Origin: Bacteroidota bacterium
GTDB taxonomy: Bacteria > Bacteroidota > Bacteroidia > B-17B0 > Aurantibacillaceae
Direction: 5' to 3'
DNA length: 64,000 bases
NCBI GenBank assembly: GCA_020162035.1
Contig: JAIUNM010000014.1
Coordinates: 1-64,000 of the forward strand
Numbering within the stretch: position 1 is the stretch's first letter; every line of letters begins with the position of its first letter. The position numbers were made by a program, and so were the translations under genes. A model generated the notes under the pieces. It searched no databases. It was not told the origin of the DNA and was given only the letters and a program-made list of their open reading frames with translations. Of the stretch, positions 27,432 to 36,055 are shown in pieces.

Positions 27432-29000
27432 TTATTTTTTTCTTAAACTCTTATCCACCATATAATGCAATCCTATACTCTCTTTTCGTCGCATTGCATG
27501 TTTTATTATTAAATATCCTATGCAAATAATGTTTCTTAATTCACAAAGTTTTTGAGATACAGTAGTTTCTTCGTATAAAGCTTCATTTTCTTTATATAAT
27601 ATTTCTAGTCTATCAAATGCGCGTTTTAATCGCAATTCGCTTCTAACAATACCTACATAATTACTCATGATTTGCTGCACTTCTTTTAAAGATTGTGTAA
27701 TTAAAATCATTTCTTCGGGGTGCTCAGTTCCTTCGGCATTCCAATTAGGGATATTATTTTCAAAATCAATAGTGTTTAGCTTTTGTTGTGCATTTTCTGC
27801 TGCTCTATGTGCAAATACAGCTGCTTCTAACAAACTATTACTTGCTAATCTATTTGCACCATGTAAGCCTGTGCATGCACATTCGCCAATTGCATATAAA
27901 TTTTGTATTGTACTTTCTGCCCATTCGTTAACCAAAATTCCACCACATAAATAATGTTGAGCTGGCACTACTGGAATCATTTTAGTAAATGGATCTATCC
28001 CTAAACTCATACATTTGTTATAGATATTAGGAAAATGTTCAATAAATGCTTTTCTATCAAAATGCCTGCAATCTAAGTAAACAAACTCTGCGCCGCTTAT
28101 TTTTAATTCATTATCAATAGCTCTTGCCACAATATCTCTAGGAGCTAAAGAACCGCGTTCGTCGTACTTAAACATAAACGGCTTTCCATTTTGAGTTTTT
28201 AGCTCTGCGCCAAATCCTCTAATGGCTTCGGTTATTAAAAAACTAGGGTGCTCATTTGGGTTGTATAAAGAAGTTGGATGAAATTGCACAAACTCCATAT
28301 CGCCAACAAAACCTTTAGCCCTATAAACCATTGCAATACCATCGCCAGTAGCAATTGTAGGGTTTGTAGTTGTTGCATACACATGTCCTGCTCCACCGCT
28401 AGCCATTACAGTAAGTTTAGAAAGCACAGTTTCTATTTTATTAGTTAATGTATTTAAAATGTATGCGCCAAAGCATTTAATATCTGGTGTTTGTGAGGTA
28501 ACAACTTTACCTAAATGATGTTGCGTTATTATATCAATAGCAAAGTGATGATCGTAAATAGTAATGTTTTTATTATTTCTAACTTGTTTAAGTAATGCGC
28601 GTTCTATTTCATAACCTGTTATATCTTTATAATGTAAAATTCTATGCTCACTATGCCCTCCTTCTTTTGCTAAATCATAATTGCCAGATTCCGTTTTGTC
28701 AAAATTAGTACCTAATTCTATTAACTCTTTAACTCTAGCTTTAGCTTCAGTAACAACTAGTTTTACTATATTTTCTTTACCAATAAAACTACCAGCCGAA
28801 AGTGTATCTTGTATGTGTTTTTCTATACTATCTTTTTCATTCCAAACTGCAGCAATTCCTCCTTGAGCATATTTTGTGTTAGATTCGTCTTCATTACTTT
28901 TAGTAACTAAAATAACTTTTGCATTTGTAGCCACTTTTAAAGCAAAACTTAAACCTGCAATTCCTGAGCCTATTACTAAATAATCTGTTTTATTTTGCAT
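27432..29000 (-). CDS. nadB: L-aspartate oxidase
   Basis: NadB oxidises L-aspartate to iminoaspartate, the first step of de novo NAD synthesis. The 522-residue flavoprotein has the FAD Rossmann motif 'VIGSGIAGLSFALKV' at residues 7-21. It also has the fumarate-reductase-like 'TKYAQGGIAAV' and 'HRILHYKDITG' blocks, and 'CTGLHGANRLASNSLLEA' for the isoalloxazine side. The HIS-containing active-site region 'QFHPTSLY' is present. nadA and nadC are not in the window. Confidence 0.95.
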   Translation of the reverse strand: MQNKTDYLVIGSGIAGLSFALKVATNAKVILVTKSNEDESNTKYAQGGIAAVWNEKDSIEKHIQDTLSAGSFIGKENIVKLVVTEAKARVKELIELGTNFDKTESGNYDLAKEGGHSEHRILHYKDITGYEIERALLKQVRNNKNITIYDHHFAIDIITQHHLGKVVTSQTPDIKCFGAYILNTLTNKIETVLSKLTVMASGGAGHVYATTTNPTIATGDGIAMVYRAKGFVGDMEFVQFHPTSLYNPNEHPSFLITEAIRGFGAELKTQNGKPFMFKYDERGSLAPRDIVARAIDNELKISGAEFVYLDCRHFDRKAFIEHFPNIYNKCMSLGIDPFTKMIPVVPAQHYLCGGILVNEWAESTIQNLYAIGECACTGLHGANRLASNSLLEAAVFAHRAAENAQQKLNTIDFENNIPNWNAEGTEHPEEMILITQSLKEVQQIMSNYVGIVRSELRLKRAFDRLEILYKENEALYEETTVSQKLCELRNIICIGYLIIKHAMRRKESIGLHYMVDKSLRKK

Positions 29001-29010
29001 TTTACACTTA

Positions 29011-29018
29011 CAAAATTA
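29011..29018 (-). promoter_or_regulatory. -7 promoter element of nadB
   Basis: TAATTTTG on the minus strand fits TAnnTTTG exactly, 10 bases before the nadB ATG, so the mRNA would be nearly leaderless. It is divergent from the nfu promoter in the same 96-base gap. Confidence 0.5.
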
Positions 29019-29080
29019 AGTATTTTAATTTATTATGAATAGTTGATAAAAGTTAGTTCAATTTAAGTGCTTAAAGTTTG

Positions 29081-29088
29081 TATTTTTG
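29081..29088 (+). promoter_or_regulatory. -7 promoter element of the NifU-like gene
   Basis: TATTTTTG fits TAnnTTTG exactly, 8 bases before the ATG at 29097. Its position downstream of the in-frame GTG at 29067 argues that translation starts at the ATG, not at the GTG. Confidence 0.5.
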
Positions 29089-29096
29089 TACTTATT

Positions 29097-29720
29097 ATGA
29101 ATTTAAACGATTTACCTTACATTATTTATATTGAAGAAACACCAAATCCTATAAGTTTAAAATTTGTAGCAAACAAATTAATTTTAGTAAGTGGTGCAAG
29201 CGCAGAATATAATTCAGTTTCAGAAACTAAAGATGCACCAATTGCAAAAGAATTATTTCAGTTTCCATTTATTAAAAGTGTTTTTATATCAGCAAATTTT
29301 ATTACTCTTTTAAGAACAGAGAGTATTGAATGGCAAGATGTGCGTGATGAATTAAGAGTTTTTATAACTAATTATTTAAACAGTTCAAAACCAGTTATTA
29401 CTAAATTACCTGTTAAAGAAATTCCAAAAGATTCTGGATTTAAAGATAAAGTAATTGTAAACACTAACCATTCGGCTCCAAAAAACGAAATTGAAAATAA
29501 AATAATTGAAGTTCTTGAACAGTACATAAGACCAGCTGTAGAGCAAGATGGTGGACAAATTACATTTAAAGAATTAAGAGAAAAAACAGTTATTGTTCAA
29601 ATGCGAGGCAGTTGCAGCGGTTGCCCTAGTAGTACAATAACTTTAAAAGCAGGTATTGAAGCTTTATTAAAAAGATTATTACCTGATGATGTTAATGAAG
29701 TTGTAAGTGAAGCTGTATAA
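29097..29720 (+). CDS. NifU/Nfu-type iron-sulfur scaffold protein
   Basis: Nfu proteins carry and deliver Fe-S clusters to client enzymes. The 207-residue protein has an N-terminal Nfu domain ('EETPNPISLKFVAN') and a C-terminal NifU-like domain with 'RPAVEQDGGQITF' and the cluster-binding 'GSCSGCPSS' (Cys173, Cys176). The ATG at 29097 is chosen over an upstream GTG because the -7 element lies between them. The cytidine/dCMP deaminase starts 6 bases after the stop, so the genes are probably co-transcribed. Confidence 0.92.
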   Translation: MNLNDLPYIIYIEETPNPISLKFVANKLILVSGASAEYNSVSETKDAPIAKELFQFPFIKSVFISANFITLLRTESIEWQDVRDELRVFITNYLNSSKPVITKLPVKEIPKDSGFKDKVIVNTNHSAPKNEIENKIIEVLEQYIRPAVEQDGGQITFKELREKTVIVQMRGSCSGCPSSTITLKAGIEALLKRLLPDDVNEVVSEAV

Positions 29721-29726
29721 ATTAGT

Positions 29727-30185
29727 ATGAAAAGTAAACCATCGTTTGATACCATTTATATGGACTTGGCTGAAAAATTAGCCATTAAATCGCATTGTGT
29801 TAAAGCGCAAGTTGGAGCAGTTTTAACTAAAGATACAAGAATAGTTTCGCTTGGTTATAACGGTCCGCCGGCGGGTACTCATAATTGCGACGAAGAGTGG
29901 CCAGAAGCTGGTTGCCCAAGAGATAGTAAAGGAAGTTGTTCTTTAGCATTACATGCCGAACAAAATGCTATTTTATATGCATCAAAAAATGGTGTAAATA
30001 TGCATGGCTCTACTTTATATGTAACTTTATCACCATGTATTGCATGCGCAAGAGTTATTTATACAATGGGCATTAAAAAAGTTTTTTATAAAGATAGTTA
30101 TGCCAATTTTAAAGGTTTAAAAAGCGATGAAGGTGTAGATTTTTTAAGAAAATTTGGAGTTGAGGTGGTGCATTATGTTAATTAA
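29727..30185 (+). CDS. dCMP deaminase family zinc enzyme
   Basis: The 152-residue enzyme belongs to the dCMP/cytidine deaminase superfamily. The zinc site is His76 and the proton shuttle Glu78 in 'LHAEQNAI', with Cys104 and Cys107 in 'PCIACARVIYTMG'. An extra 'THNCDEEWPEAGCPRD' insertion with Cys residues fits dCMP deaminases (second zinc) and ComEB. It should make dUMP from dCMP for thymidylate synthesis. It lies between nfu (6 bases) and the basic secreted protein (2 bases) on the same strand. Confidence 0.9.
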   Translation: MKSKPSFDTIYMDLAEKLAIKSHCVKAQVGAVLTKDTRIVSLGYNGPPAGTHNCDEEWPEAGCPRDSKGSCSLALHAEQNAILYASKNGVNMHGSTLYVTLSPCIACARVIYTMGIKKVFYKDSYANFKGLKSDEGVDFLRKFGVEVVHYVN

Positions 30186-30187
30186 AT

Positions 30188-30517
30188 TTGAAGTTTAACA
30201 AACTAATATTTGTTTTTATAGCATTATGTACTTTAAAAAGTACAGCTCTTTTTTCGCAAGAAAAAGGCACTGGACCAAAAGAGAAATCTTTTCAATCTGA
30301 ACGAAAAATAAGAAAAGCATTAAAAAAAGAAGCTAAAGAAAAACGACGTAAAGAAAAAGCCGAACAAAAGGCTATAAAAAAACATCATAAGCGTATTCAA
30401 ACAAAAAAAGTTAGAAAACGTATGAAATCAAGCAAAAAAACTGCTATTAGAAATAACGAAAATAAACGTGACCCATTTTTTAAACGTTTATTTAAAAAGA
30501 AGAAAAAAGTTAGATAA
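30188..30517 (+). CDS. Very basic small secreted protein, unknown function
   Basis: The 109-residue product starts at a TTG 2 bases after the deaminase stop. It has a signal peptide (MKFNKLIFVFIALCTLKSTALFSQ). The mature part is almost entirely Lys/Arg-rich helix ('KIRKALKKEAKEKRRKEKAEQ' type), ending 'RDPFFKRLFKKKKKVR'. More than a third of the mature residues are basic. I believe similar Lys/Arg-rich proteins with a 'KRDPxxKRLF' end are found in other Bacteroidota, but I know no function. Binding to LPS phosphate, nucleic acid or peptidoglycan in the periplasm is a guess. It converges with nrnA after 2 bases. Confidence 0.6.
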   Translation: MKFNKLIFVFIALCTLKSTALFSQEKGTGPKEKSFQSERKIRKALKKEAKEKRRKEKAEQKAIKKHHKRIQTKKVRKRMKSSKKTAIRNNENKRDPFFKRLFKKKKKVR

Positions 30518-30519
30518 AG

Positions 30520-31521
30520 TTAACACAACTCTACAACAAATTTTTCAAATTCAGATACAGTTTCATTTAACGATTTATTGCTTTTTCCTCCGGCTGCATT
30601 TTTGTGTCCACCTCCATTAAAATATTTTCGCGCAAATTTATTTACATCAATATTTCCTTTACTTCTAAAACTTATTTTTATGTAACCTTCGGGTGCTTCG
30701 TTAAAAAAAGCACAAACCTTTACACCGCTAATAGAAAAAGGGTAATTAACTAAGCCTTCGGTATCTCCTTTTTTGAAATTAAATTTTTGAAGTTCCGCGT
30801 TCGTAATACTAAAGTAAGCTACTTTATTGGCATTAATTATTTTTAGTTTTTCGCTTAAGCAATAACCCAATAATTTTAATCTATCATAACTGTAATTGTC
30901 GTAAACAGCCGAGTGTATATCGCTTGGTACAATTCCTGTTTTAAGTAATTCTGCAATAATTGCATGTGTTTTAGTGTTTACACTTGGGTACCTAAACGAA
31001 CCTGTATCAGTCATTAAACCCGTATATAAACAATTTGATATTTTTTTATCAATTTTATTTTTATCGCCTAAACCTACAATAAAATCATAAATTAATTCGC
31101 AAGTACTACATGCATCAACATTATGTAACATATATTTTGCATAACTATCCGGCTGTTGGTGATGATCTATTAGAAAAAAAGGTTTACCACAATTTTGCAA
31201 TGCTTTACCAAAATCCTCTAATCTACTTAGTGTATTAAAATCGAGAGTAAAAATACAATCGCTTTTAGCAATTAATTTATCTATCTTAATTGCATCTTTT
31301 GTATAAACCAACACTTTATTATTTCCAGGTAGCCATTTTAAAAAATCTGGGTATTCGTTTGGCACTGCAACTGTAACTTTTTTGTTTAATGTAAGTAAAT
31401 AATGGTAAAGCGCTAAACTGCTTCCCATTGCATCTCCATCAGGACTGTAATGACTAACTATTAAAATGTTTTTAAACTTTTTTAAATCGTTTTTTATTAC
31501 CTTAAAACTTGTATTTGCCAT
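30520..31521 (-). CDS. nrnA: DHH-family phosphoesterase, NrnA-like (oligoribonuclease / pAp phosphatase)
   Basis: The 333-residue protein (from the ATG at 31521) has the DHH motifs 'SHYSPDGDAMGSS', 'LDFNTLSRL', 'LIDHHQQPD' and 'LYTGLMTDTGSFRY', plus a DHHA1 substrate domain with 'FRSKGNIDVNKFARKYFNGGGHKNAAGG'. NrnA degrades nano-RNAs and dephosphorylates 3'-phosphoadenosine 5'-phosphate. I chose the ATG at 31521 because the TTG at 31533 lies inside the -7 element. It is divergent from rpsU. Confidence 0.9.
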   Translation of the reverse strand: MANTSFKVIKNDLKKFKNILIVSHYSPDGDAMGSSLALYHYLLTLNKKVTVAVPNEYPDFLKWLPGNNKVLVYTKDAIKIDKLIAKSDCIFTLDFNTLSRLEDFGKALQNCGKPFFLIDHHQQPDSYAKYMLHNVDACSTCELIYDFIVGLGDKNKIDKKISNCLYTGLMTDTGSFRYPSVNTKTHAIIAELLKTGIVPSDIHSAVYDNYSYDRLKLLGYCLSEKLKIINANKVAYFSITNAELQKFNFKKGDTEGLVNYPFSISGVKVCAFFNEAPEGYIKISFRSKGNIDVNKFARKYFNGGGHKNAAGGKSNKSLNETVSEFEKFVVELC

Positions 31522-31530
31522 AATTTCCTT

Positions 31531-31538
31531 CAAAATTA
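31531..31538 (-). promoter_or_regulatory. -7 promoter element of nrnA
   Basis: TAATTTTG on the minus strand fits TAnnTTTG, 9 bases before the ATG at 31521. It overlaps the alternative TTG start at 31533, which therefore is unlikely to be translated. Confidence 0.5.
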
Positions 31539-31600
31539 GCCAATATTTAAAGCATTTTAATATTTATTTAAAATTATTATATAGTTTGTAAAATAAATTG

Positions 31601-31608
31601 TATATTTG
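31601..31608 (+). promoter_or_regulatory. -7 promoter element of rpsU
   Basis: TATATTTG fits TAnnTTTG exactly and is followed by CCCC, with the rpsU ATG 23 bases downstream. A TTTG lies only 12 bases upstream, too close for a -33 element; no better candidate is visible. Confidence 0.6.
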
Positions 31609-31631
31609 CCCCTCTAAAAATAAAGAAGCAG

Positions 31632-31829
31632 ATGTTAATAATACAAATTAAAGAAGGCGATAACATTGAAAAAGCCTTAAAAAAGTATAAAAAGAAATTT
31701 GAAAAAACAGGAGTTGTTAAACAATTACGTGAGCGTCAAAAATTCACTAAACCTTCTGTATCTCGTCGTCAACAAGTAATAAAAGCCGTTTATAAACAAA
31801 AATTGACTATTGGCGCAATAGAACAATAA
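31632..31829 (+). CDS. rpsU: 30S ribosomal protein bS21
   Basis: The 65-residue protein fits bS21 ('EGDNIEKALKKYKKKFEKTGVVKQLRERQKF' region) with a basic C-terminal tail. In Bacteroidota bS21 helps hide the anti-Shine-Dalgarno end of 16S rRNA. The rpsU leader here ('AAAGAAGCAG' before the ATG) has no strong Shine-Dalgarno sequence. A strong terminator follows the stop by 23 bases, separating it from xerC. Confidence 0.96.
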   Translation: MLIIQIKEGDNIEKALKKYKKKFEKTGVVKQLRERQKFTKPSVSRRQQVIKAVYKQKLTIGAIEQ

Positions 31830-31852
31830 TTTTTTAGCAATTATTATATTGG

Positions 31853-31893
31853 AATCCTAATTTAAGTTTAGTAACTTAGATTAGGATTTTTTT
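31853..31893 (+). terminator. Intrinsic terminator between rpsU and xerC
   Basis: A 16-bp stem with a single G-T wobble (31853-31868 with 31873-31888) closes a TAGT loop and runs into T7 (31887-31893). The T tract ends exactly where the xerC ATG begins (31894). Confidence 0.92.
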
Positions 31894-32784
31894 ATGTTTG
31901 ATGCTTTAGTTTCTAATTTTATAAATTACCTTAAAAATCAAAAAAGGCTAAGTATTCATACGTGTACAAACTACACCAATGATTTAAATCAATTTACACA
32001 CTTTTGTAGCGAAGAATTTAATTTAAAGTCAGAAAATATTAATTATCAACATGTTAGGCAATACGTTTCGTTTTTAATTGAACAAAAATTAGAGCCAAGT
32101 AGTGTAAAACGAAAATTAAGTGCAATAAAATCATTTTATAAATACCTTCAACAGCAAGGTTTAATTAAAAGTAATCCAGTTAGTAAATTAATTGCTCCAA
32201 AAATGCCTAAAAAATTACCAGTTTTTGTTGGCGAAGATGAAATGCAACTACTTTTTAACCAACACATTAATGAAACAAATTTTGAAGAATTAAGAAATAG
32301 ATTAATTTTAGAACTATTGTACCAATGTGGGCTAAGACGAGCTGAATTATTGAGTTTAACAGAAACAAACGTTGATATAAATCAACAACAATTAAAAGTT
32401 TTAGGGAAAAGAAATAAAGAGCGAATAATCCCTTTTAGTATTAATTTAAAGCGAAACCTTGAACAGTATTTTTCCGTAAAAAGAGAACAGCACTTAAACA
32501 ACCCTTTATTAATGATTACTGTTAAAAACACTGCACTAAGCACTACTAAATTAACCAAAATAGTAAACGAGCAACTTTCGAGTGTAAGTACATTAAATAA
32601 AAAAAGTCCGCATGTTTTAAGACATACTTTTGCTACGCATTTATTAAACAATGGAGCAGATATTAATGCTGTTAAAGAATTGTTAGGACATGCAAACTTA
32701 CAAGCCACTCAAATTTACACTCATAATACAATAGACAAACTAAAAAAAACATATAAACAAGCACATCCGCGAAGCGGAGATTAA
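31894..32784 (+). CDS. xerC: Tyrosine recombinase XerC
   Basis: XerC with XerD resolves chromosome dimers at dif. The 296-residue protein has a SAM-like N-terminal DNA-binding domain (residues 1-90) and the catalytic domain with Arg148 ('CGLRRAE'), Lys172, His240 and Arg243 ('HVLRHTFATHLL'), His266 ('LLGHANL') and Tyr275 ('TQIYTH'). All catalytic residues are present. The ATG directly follows the T tract of the rpsU terminator, so expression probably depends on read-through. XerD is the alternative name; position next to hpf is usual for this recombinase in the phylum. Confidence 0.92.
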   Translation: MFDALVSNFINYLKNQKRLSIHTCTNYTNDLNQFTHFCSEEFNLKSENINYQHVRQYVSFLIEQKLEPSSVKRKLSAIKSFYKYLQQQGLIKSNPVSKLIAPKMPKKLPVFVGEDEMQLLFNQHINETNFEELRNRLILELLYQCGLRRAELLSLTETNVDINQQQLKVLGKRNKERIIPFSINLKRNLEQYFSVKREQHLNNPLLMITVKNTALSTTKLTKIVNEQLSSVSTLNKKSPHVLRHTFATHLLNNGADINAVKELLGHANLQATQIYTHNTIDKLKKTYKQAHPRSGD

Positions 32785-32790
32785 TAAAAA

Positions 32791-32796
32791 AGGAGG
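32791..32796 (+). promoter_or_regulatory. Strong Shine-Dalgarno sequence of hpf
   Basis: AGGAGG, preceded by A6, lies 5 bases before the hpf ATG. This is optimal spacing and a full match to the anti-SD core. It is exceptional in this window, where other starts lack one. A GC-rich hairpin (TCCGC-GAA-GCGGA, 32766-32778) at the end of xerC lies 12 bases upstream. Confidence 0.8.
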
Positions 32797-32801
32797 AAAA
32801 A

Positions 32802-33101
32802 ATGACAATTAACATTCAAAGCGTGCATTTTGATGCAGACAAAAAACTAATTGATTTTATTAATGACAAAGTAAAAAAATTAAATACCTATTACGAGGGT
32901 ATAATAACCAGCGAGGTTACTTTAAAATTGGATAAAAATTCTAATAACGAAAATAAAATTGCCGAAATTAAAATGAACAGTAAAGGGCATGAATTTTTTG
33001 CAAAAAAACAATGTGCTTCATTTGAAGAAGCTACTGATTTGAGTTGCGATGCCTTAAAAAGTCAATTAAAAAAACATAAAGAAAAAATTCAATCGCATTA
33101 A
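32802..33101 (+). CDS. hpf: Ribosome hibernation promoting factor (short HPF/RaiA type)
   Basis: The 99-residue protein has the single beta-alpha-beta-beta-beta-alpha domain of short HPF/YfiA proteins ('TINIQSVHFDADKKLIDFINDKVKKL', 'EVTLKLDKN', 'CDALKSQLKKHKEK'). It would bind the 30S decoding region and inactivate ribosomes in stationary phase. The C-terminal dimerisation domain of long HPF is absent. It follows xerC by 17 bases and has a near-perfect Shine-Dalgarno sequence. Confidence 0.93.
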   Translation: MTINIQSVHFDADKKLIDFINDKVKKLNTYYEGIITSEVTLKLDKNSNNENKIAEIKMNSKGHEFFAKKQCASFEEATDLSCDALKSQLKKHKEKIQSH

Positions 33102-33121
33102 TTTTTTTTTTGGTTAAATAA

Positions 33122-33156
33122 AAAAAGGCTGTTTCAAAAAAAGAAACAGCCTTTTT
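33122..33156. terminator. Bidirectional intrinsic terminator between hpf and infB
   Basis: A perfect 14-bp stem (33122-33135 with 33143-33156; core GGCTGTTTC/GAAACAGCC) closes an A7 loop and carries A5/T5 at its base, so it can end transcription from either side. Confidence 0.9.
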
Positions 33157-33173
33157 AATTAATTATTTAATTT

Positions 33174-35972
33174 CTATAGTTTAGCTTTTACCTCAACCAT
33201 TTCGTAGCCTTCAATTATATCTCCAACTTTTATATCATTAAAGCCATCAATATTTAAACCGCACTCGTAACCTGTTGCAACTTCTTTAACATCGTCTTTA
33301 AAGCGTTTTAAAGAGCCTAAAGAACCTGTGTGAACTACAATTCCATCTCGAATTACACGTACTTTAGTATTTCTATTCACTTTCCCATCTAACACATAAC
33401 AACCAGCAATTGTACCTACCTTACTGATATTAAACACATCTCTAATTTCAATATTACATGATACTTTTTCTACAAACTCAGGAGCTAACATTCCTTCCAT
33501 TGCAGCTTTTAATTCGTTAATTGCATCGTAAATAATTGAATATAATCTAATATCAATTTCTTCTGTTTCCGCTAACTTACGCGCACTTGTTGTTGGCCTA
33601 ACTTGGAAACCAACTATAATTGCATTTGAAGCAGAAGCTAATAAAACATCACTTTCGCTAATTGCACCAACTGATTTATGAATGATGTTAATTGCAATTT
33701 TTTCGGTGCTAAGTTTTAATAAGGAATCTGCTAAAGCTTCTATAGATCCATCAACATCACCTTTAATAATTACATTTAATTCTTTAAAATCTCCAATAGC
33801 TAACCTACGTCCAATTTCATCTAATGTAATGTGTTTATGTGTGCGAATACCTTGTTCGCGTTGTAACTGTAAACGTTTTGCAGCAATTTCTCGAGCTTCG
33901 CGTTCATCATCCATCACATTAAATCTATCACCTGCAGTTGGTGCGCCAGTTAAACCTAATACTTTTACAGGATGAGAAGGACCCGCTGAATTAACTTTTA
34001 CGCCACGTTCGTTAAACATTGCTCTTACACGTCCGCTATAACTACCTGCAAGCATAATATCTCCAACTTTTAGTGTACCAGATTGAACTAAAATAGTTGA
34101 AACGTAGCCTCTACCCTCTTCCATACTTGCTTCAATTACACTACCTTGTGCATTTTTATCTGGATTTGCTTTTAAATCCATCATTTCTGCTTCAAGTAAT
34201 ACTTTTTCTAAAAGTAAATCAATATTTTTTCCTTGTTTAGCTGATACTTCTTGGCATTGATATTTACCTCCCCATTCTTCAACTAAAATGTTCATTGCAG
34301 AAAGTGCTTCTCTAATTTTATCAGGATTTGCACCTGGTTTATCAATTTTATTAATTGCAAAAATCATAGGAACACCTGCAGCTTGAGCATGGTTAATAGC
34401 TTCTTTTGTTTGAGGCATCACGCTATCATCAGCAGCTACAACAATAATTGCTAAATCTGTTACTTTAGCACCACGCGCACGCATTGCAGTAAATGCTTCG
34501 TGCCCAGGCGTATCTAAAAATGTAATACTTTTACCAGATTGTAAAGTTACATTGTATGCGCCAATATGTTGTGTTATACCTCCAGCTTCGCCAGCAACAA
34601 CAGTAGTTTTACGAATAAAATCTAACAATGAAGTTTTACCATGATCTACGTGTCCCATAACTGTAACTATTGGTGGGCGTTGTATTAAATCTTCAGGTTT
34701 ATCTACATCTTCGGCAACTGTTTCAACATCTTCGGCGCTTGCAAAATTAACTTTATAACCAAATTCTTCTGCAACTATACTAATCGTTTCTGCATCTAAA
34801 CGTTGATTTATACTAACAAATAAACCAAGACTCATACAAGTAGATATAATATTTGTAACAGGCACACTCATCATACTTGCTAATTGATTAGCACTAACGA
34901 ATTCAGCAACAGTTAAAATTTTCTTTTCTGCTTCTTCTATTTCGGCTTTTTCGGCCATTTTTTCTCGAACAGAATCGCGTTTATCTCTACTATATTTTGA
35001 AGTTTTAGATTTTCCTCCTTTAGAACTTAAGCGCGCTAAGGTTTCTTTAATTTGTGCTTGAATTTCTTCTTCAGTTAACTCGTGGCGTTGTTTTTGAGGA
35101 GCACCACTAGTTCCTTTATTTTTATTAAATTGATTTGTGCGAGGCGTACCATATTTTTCTTTTTTACGCTCATCGGCAATTTTACTTTGCTCGGTTGCAA
35201 CTTTTTTAATTTCTTCTTGACTTAAACCGCCTTTACGAATACGTTTACGTTTTCCTTTTTCTATTGGAGCTTTTTTAGCAGGTTCTTTTTCTACTGGTAA
35301 TTCTACTTTACCAAGTATTTTTGGTCCTTCTAATTTTTCATATTTAGTTTCAATAAACTCTACTTTTACCTCTTCAATTTTAGGTTTTTCTTCTTGAATT
35401 GTTTGTTCAACTTTTTTCTCAACAATAACTTCTTCTACTTTTTTGGTTGTTTTATTTTTAGAATTTTTTTCTTCTTTAACAACCTCAACTTCTTTAGTTT
35501 TTTTACCCGGTTTAGTTTTTAAATTCATTGAATCTAAATCTAACTTCCCTAAAACTTTTGGACCAGAAGTAGATTCTTTAGTTTCGGTAATTTCTGAAGG
35601 TTTATTTTCATCAACTGATTTTGTAGCTGAAACAGATTCTGTTTCATTTTTTGGAATGGTGAGGTCTTTAATAATTACCTCTTTCATTTCAATTTCTTTT
35701 TCCTTTTCTTTTTTAGCTTTTACATCATCAAGTACAATAGTTTCGCGTTTTACTTTTGTAATTGTTTGATTAACGTTTTCTGCTTCTTCGCGAGCAGATT
35801 TATCGCTAGAAAATTCTTTAAGCAACAATTTATATTCTGTATCGCCTATTTTACCATTAGGATTAGAGTCGATTTTTACTCCTTTAGAAGCTAAAAACTC
35901 AACTATCCTTGTGGTGGTAAGGTTAAATTCCTTTGCGGCTTTACTTAAACGAAGTGATGTACCTTCTGACAT
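33174..35972 (-). CDS. infB: Translation initiation factor IF-2
   Basis: IF-2 is the GTPase that delivers initiator tRNA to the 30S subunit. The 932-residue protein has an N-terminal IF2_N winged helix ('[21 protein letters not shown]'), a long charged Lys/Glu linker (about residues 80-340), a second IF2_N-like region and the G domain with 'GHVDHGKTS' (G1) near residue 439, 'DTPGHEAF' (G3) and 'NKIDKP' (G4). Domains II-IV follow. It is last of the rimP-nusA-infB set, 83 bases after nusA. A 7-bp hairpin (36009-36029) lies in that gap. Confidence 0.97.
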   Translation of the reverse strand: MSEGTSLRLSKAAKEFNLTTTRIVEFLASKGVKIDSNPNGKIGDTEYKLLLKEFSSDKSAREEAENVNQTITKVKRETIVLDDVKAKKEKEKEIEMKEVIIKDLTIPKNETESVSATKSVDENKPSEITETKESTSGPKVLGKLDLDSMNLKTKPGKKTKEVEVVKEEKNSKNKTTKKVEEVIVEKKVEQTIQEEKPKIEEVKVEFIETKYEKLEGPKILGKVELPVEKEPAKKAPIEKGKRKRIRKGGLSQEEIKKVATEQSKIADERKKEKYGTPRTNQFNKNKGTSGAPQKQRHELTEEEIQAQIKETLARLSSKGGKSKTSKYSRDKRDSVREKMAEKAEIEEAEKKILTVAEFVSANQLASMMSVPVTNIISTCMSLGLFVSINQRLDAETISIVAEEFGYKVNFASAEDVETVAEDVDKPEDLIQRPPIVTVMGHVDHGKTSLLDFIRKTTVVAGEAGGITQHIGAYNVTLQSGKSITFLDTPGHEAFTAMRARGAKVTDLAIIVVAADDSVMPQTKEAINHAQAAGVPMIFAINKIDKPGANPDKIREALSAMNILVEEWGGKYQCQEVSAKQGKNIDLLLEKVLLEAEMMDLKANPDKNAQGSVIEASMEEGRGYVSTILVQSGTLKVGDIMLAGSYSGRVRAMFNERGVKVNSAGPSHPVKVLGLTGAPTAGDRFNVMDDEREAREIAAKRLQLQREQGIRTHKHITLDEIGRRLAIGDFKELNVIIKGDVDGSIEALADSLLKLSTEKIAINIIHKSVGAISESDVLLASASNAIIVGFQVRPTTSARKLAETEEIDIRLYSIIYDAINELKAAMEGMLAPEFVEKVSCNIEIRDVFNISKVGTIAGCYVLDGKVNRNTKVRVIRDGIVVHTGSLGSLKRFKDDVKEVATGYECGLNIDGFNDIKVGDIIEGYEMVEVKAKL

Positions 35973-36055
35973 ATTGTAATTTAGTGTGCTTTAATAATTA
36001 ATAAAATTCGCTTTTATTTTGGAAAAGCGCAAACCATTAGCGCGTGTTAAATTAA

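Noticed and set aside
29067..29096. GTG at 29067 as the NifU-like start
   Set aside because: An exact -7 element (29081-29088) lies downstream of it, and the family begins near the ATG at 29097.
31536..31631. tRNA or small RNA genes in the nrnA-rpsU and other gaps
   Set aside because: I looked for cloverleaf patterns and CCA-adjacent stems in the larger gaps and saw none; a covariance-model scan would be decisive.
36009..36029. 7-bp hairpin between nusA and infB as a terminator
   Set aside because: CGCTTTT/AAAAGCG is followed on the minus strand by AATTTTATT, not a U tract, and ending transcription here would cut off infB.
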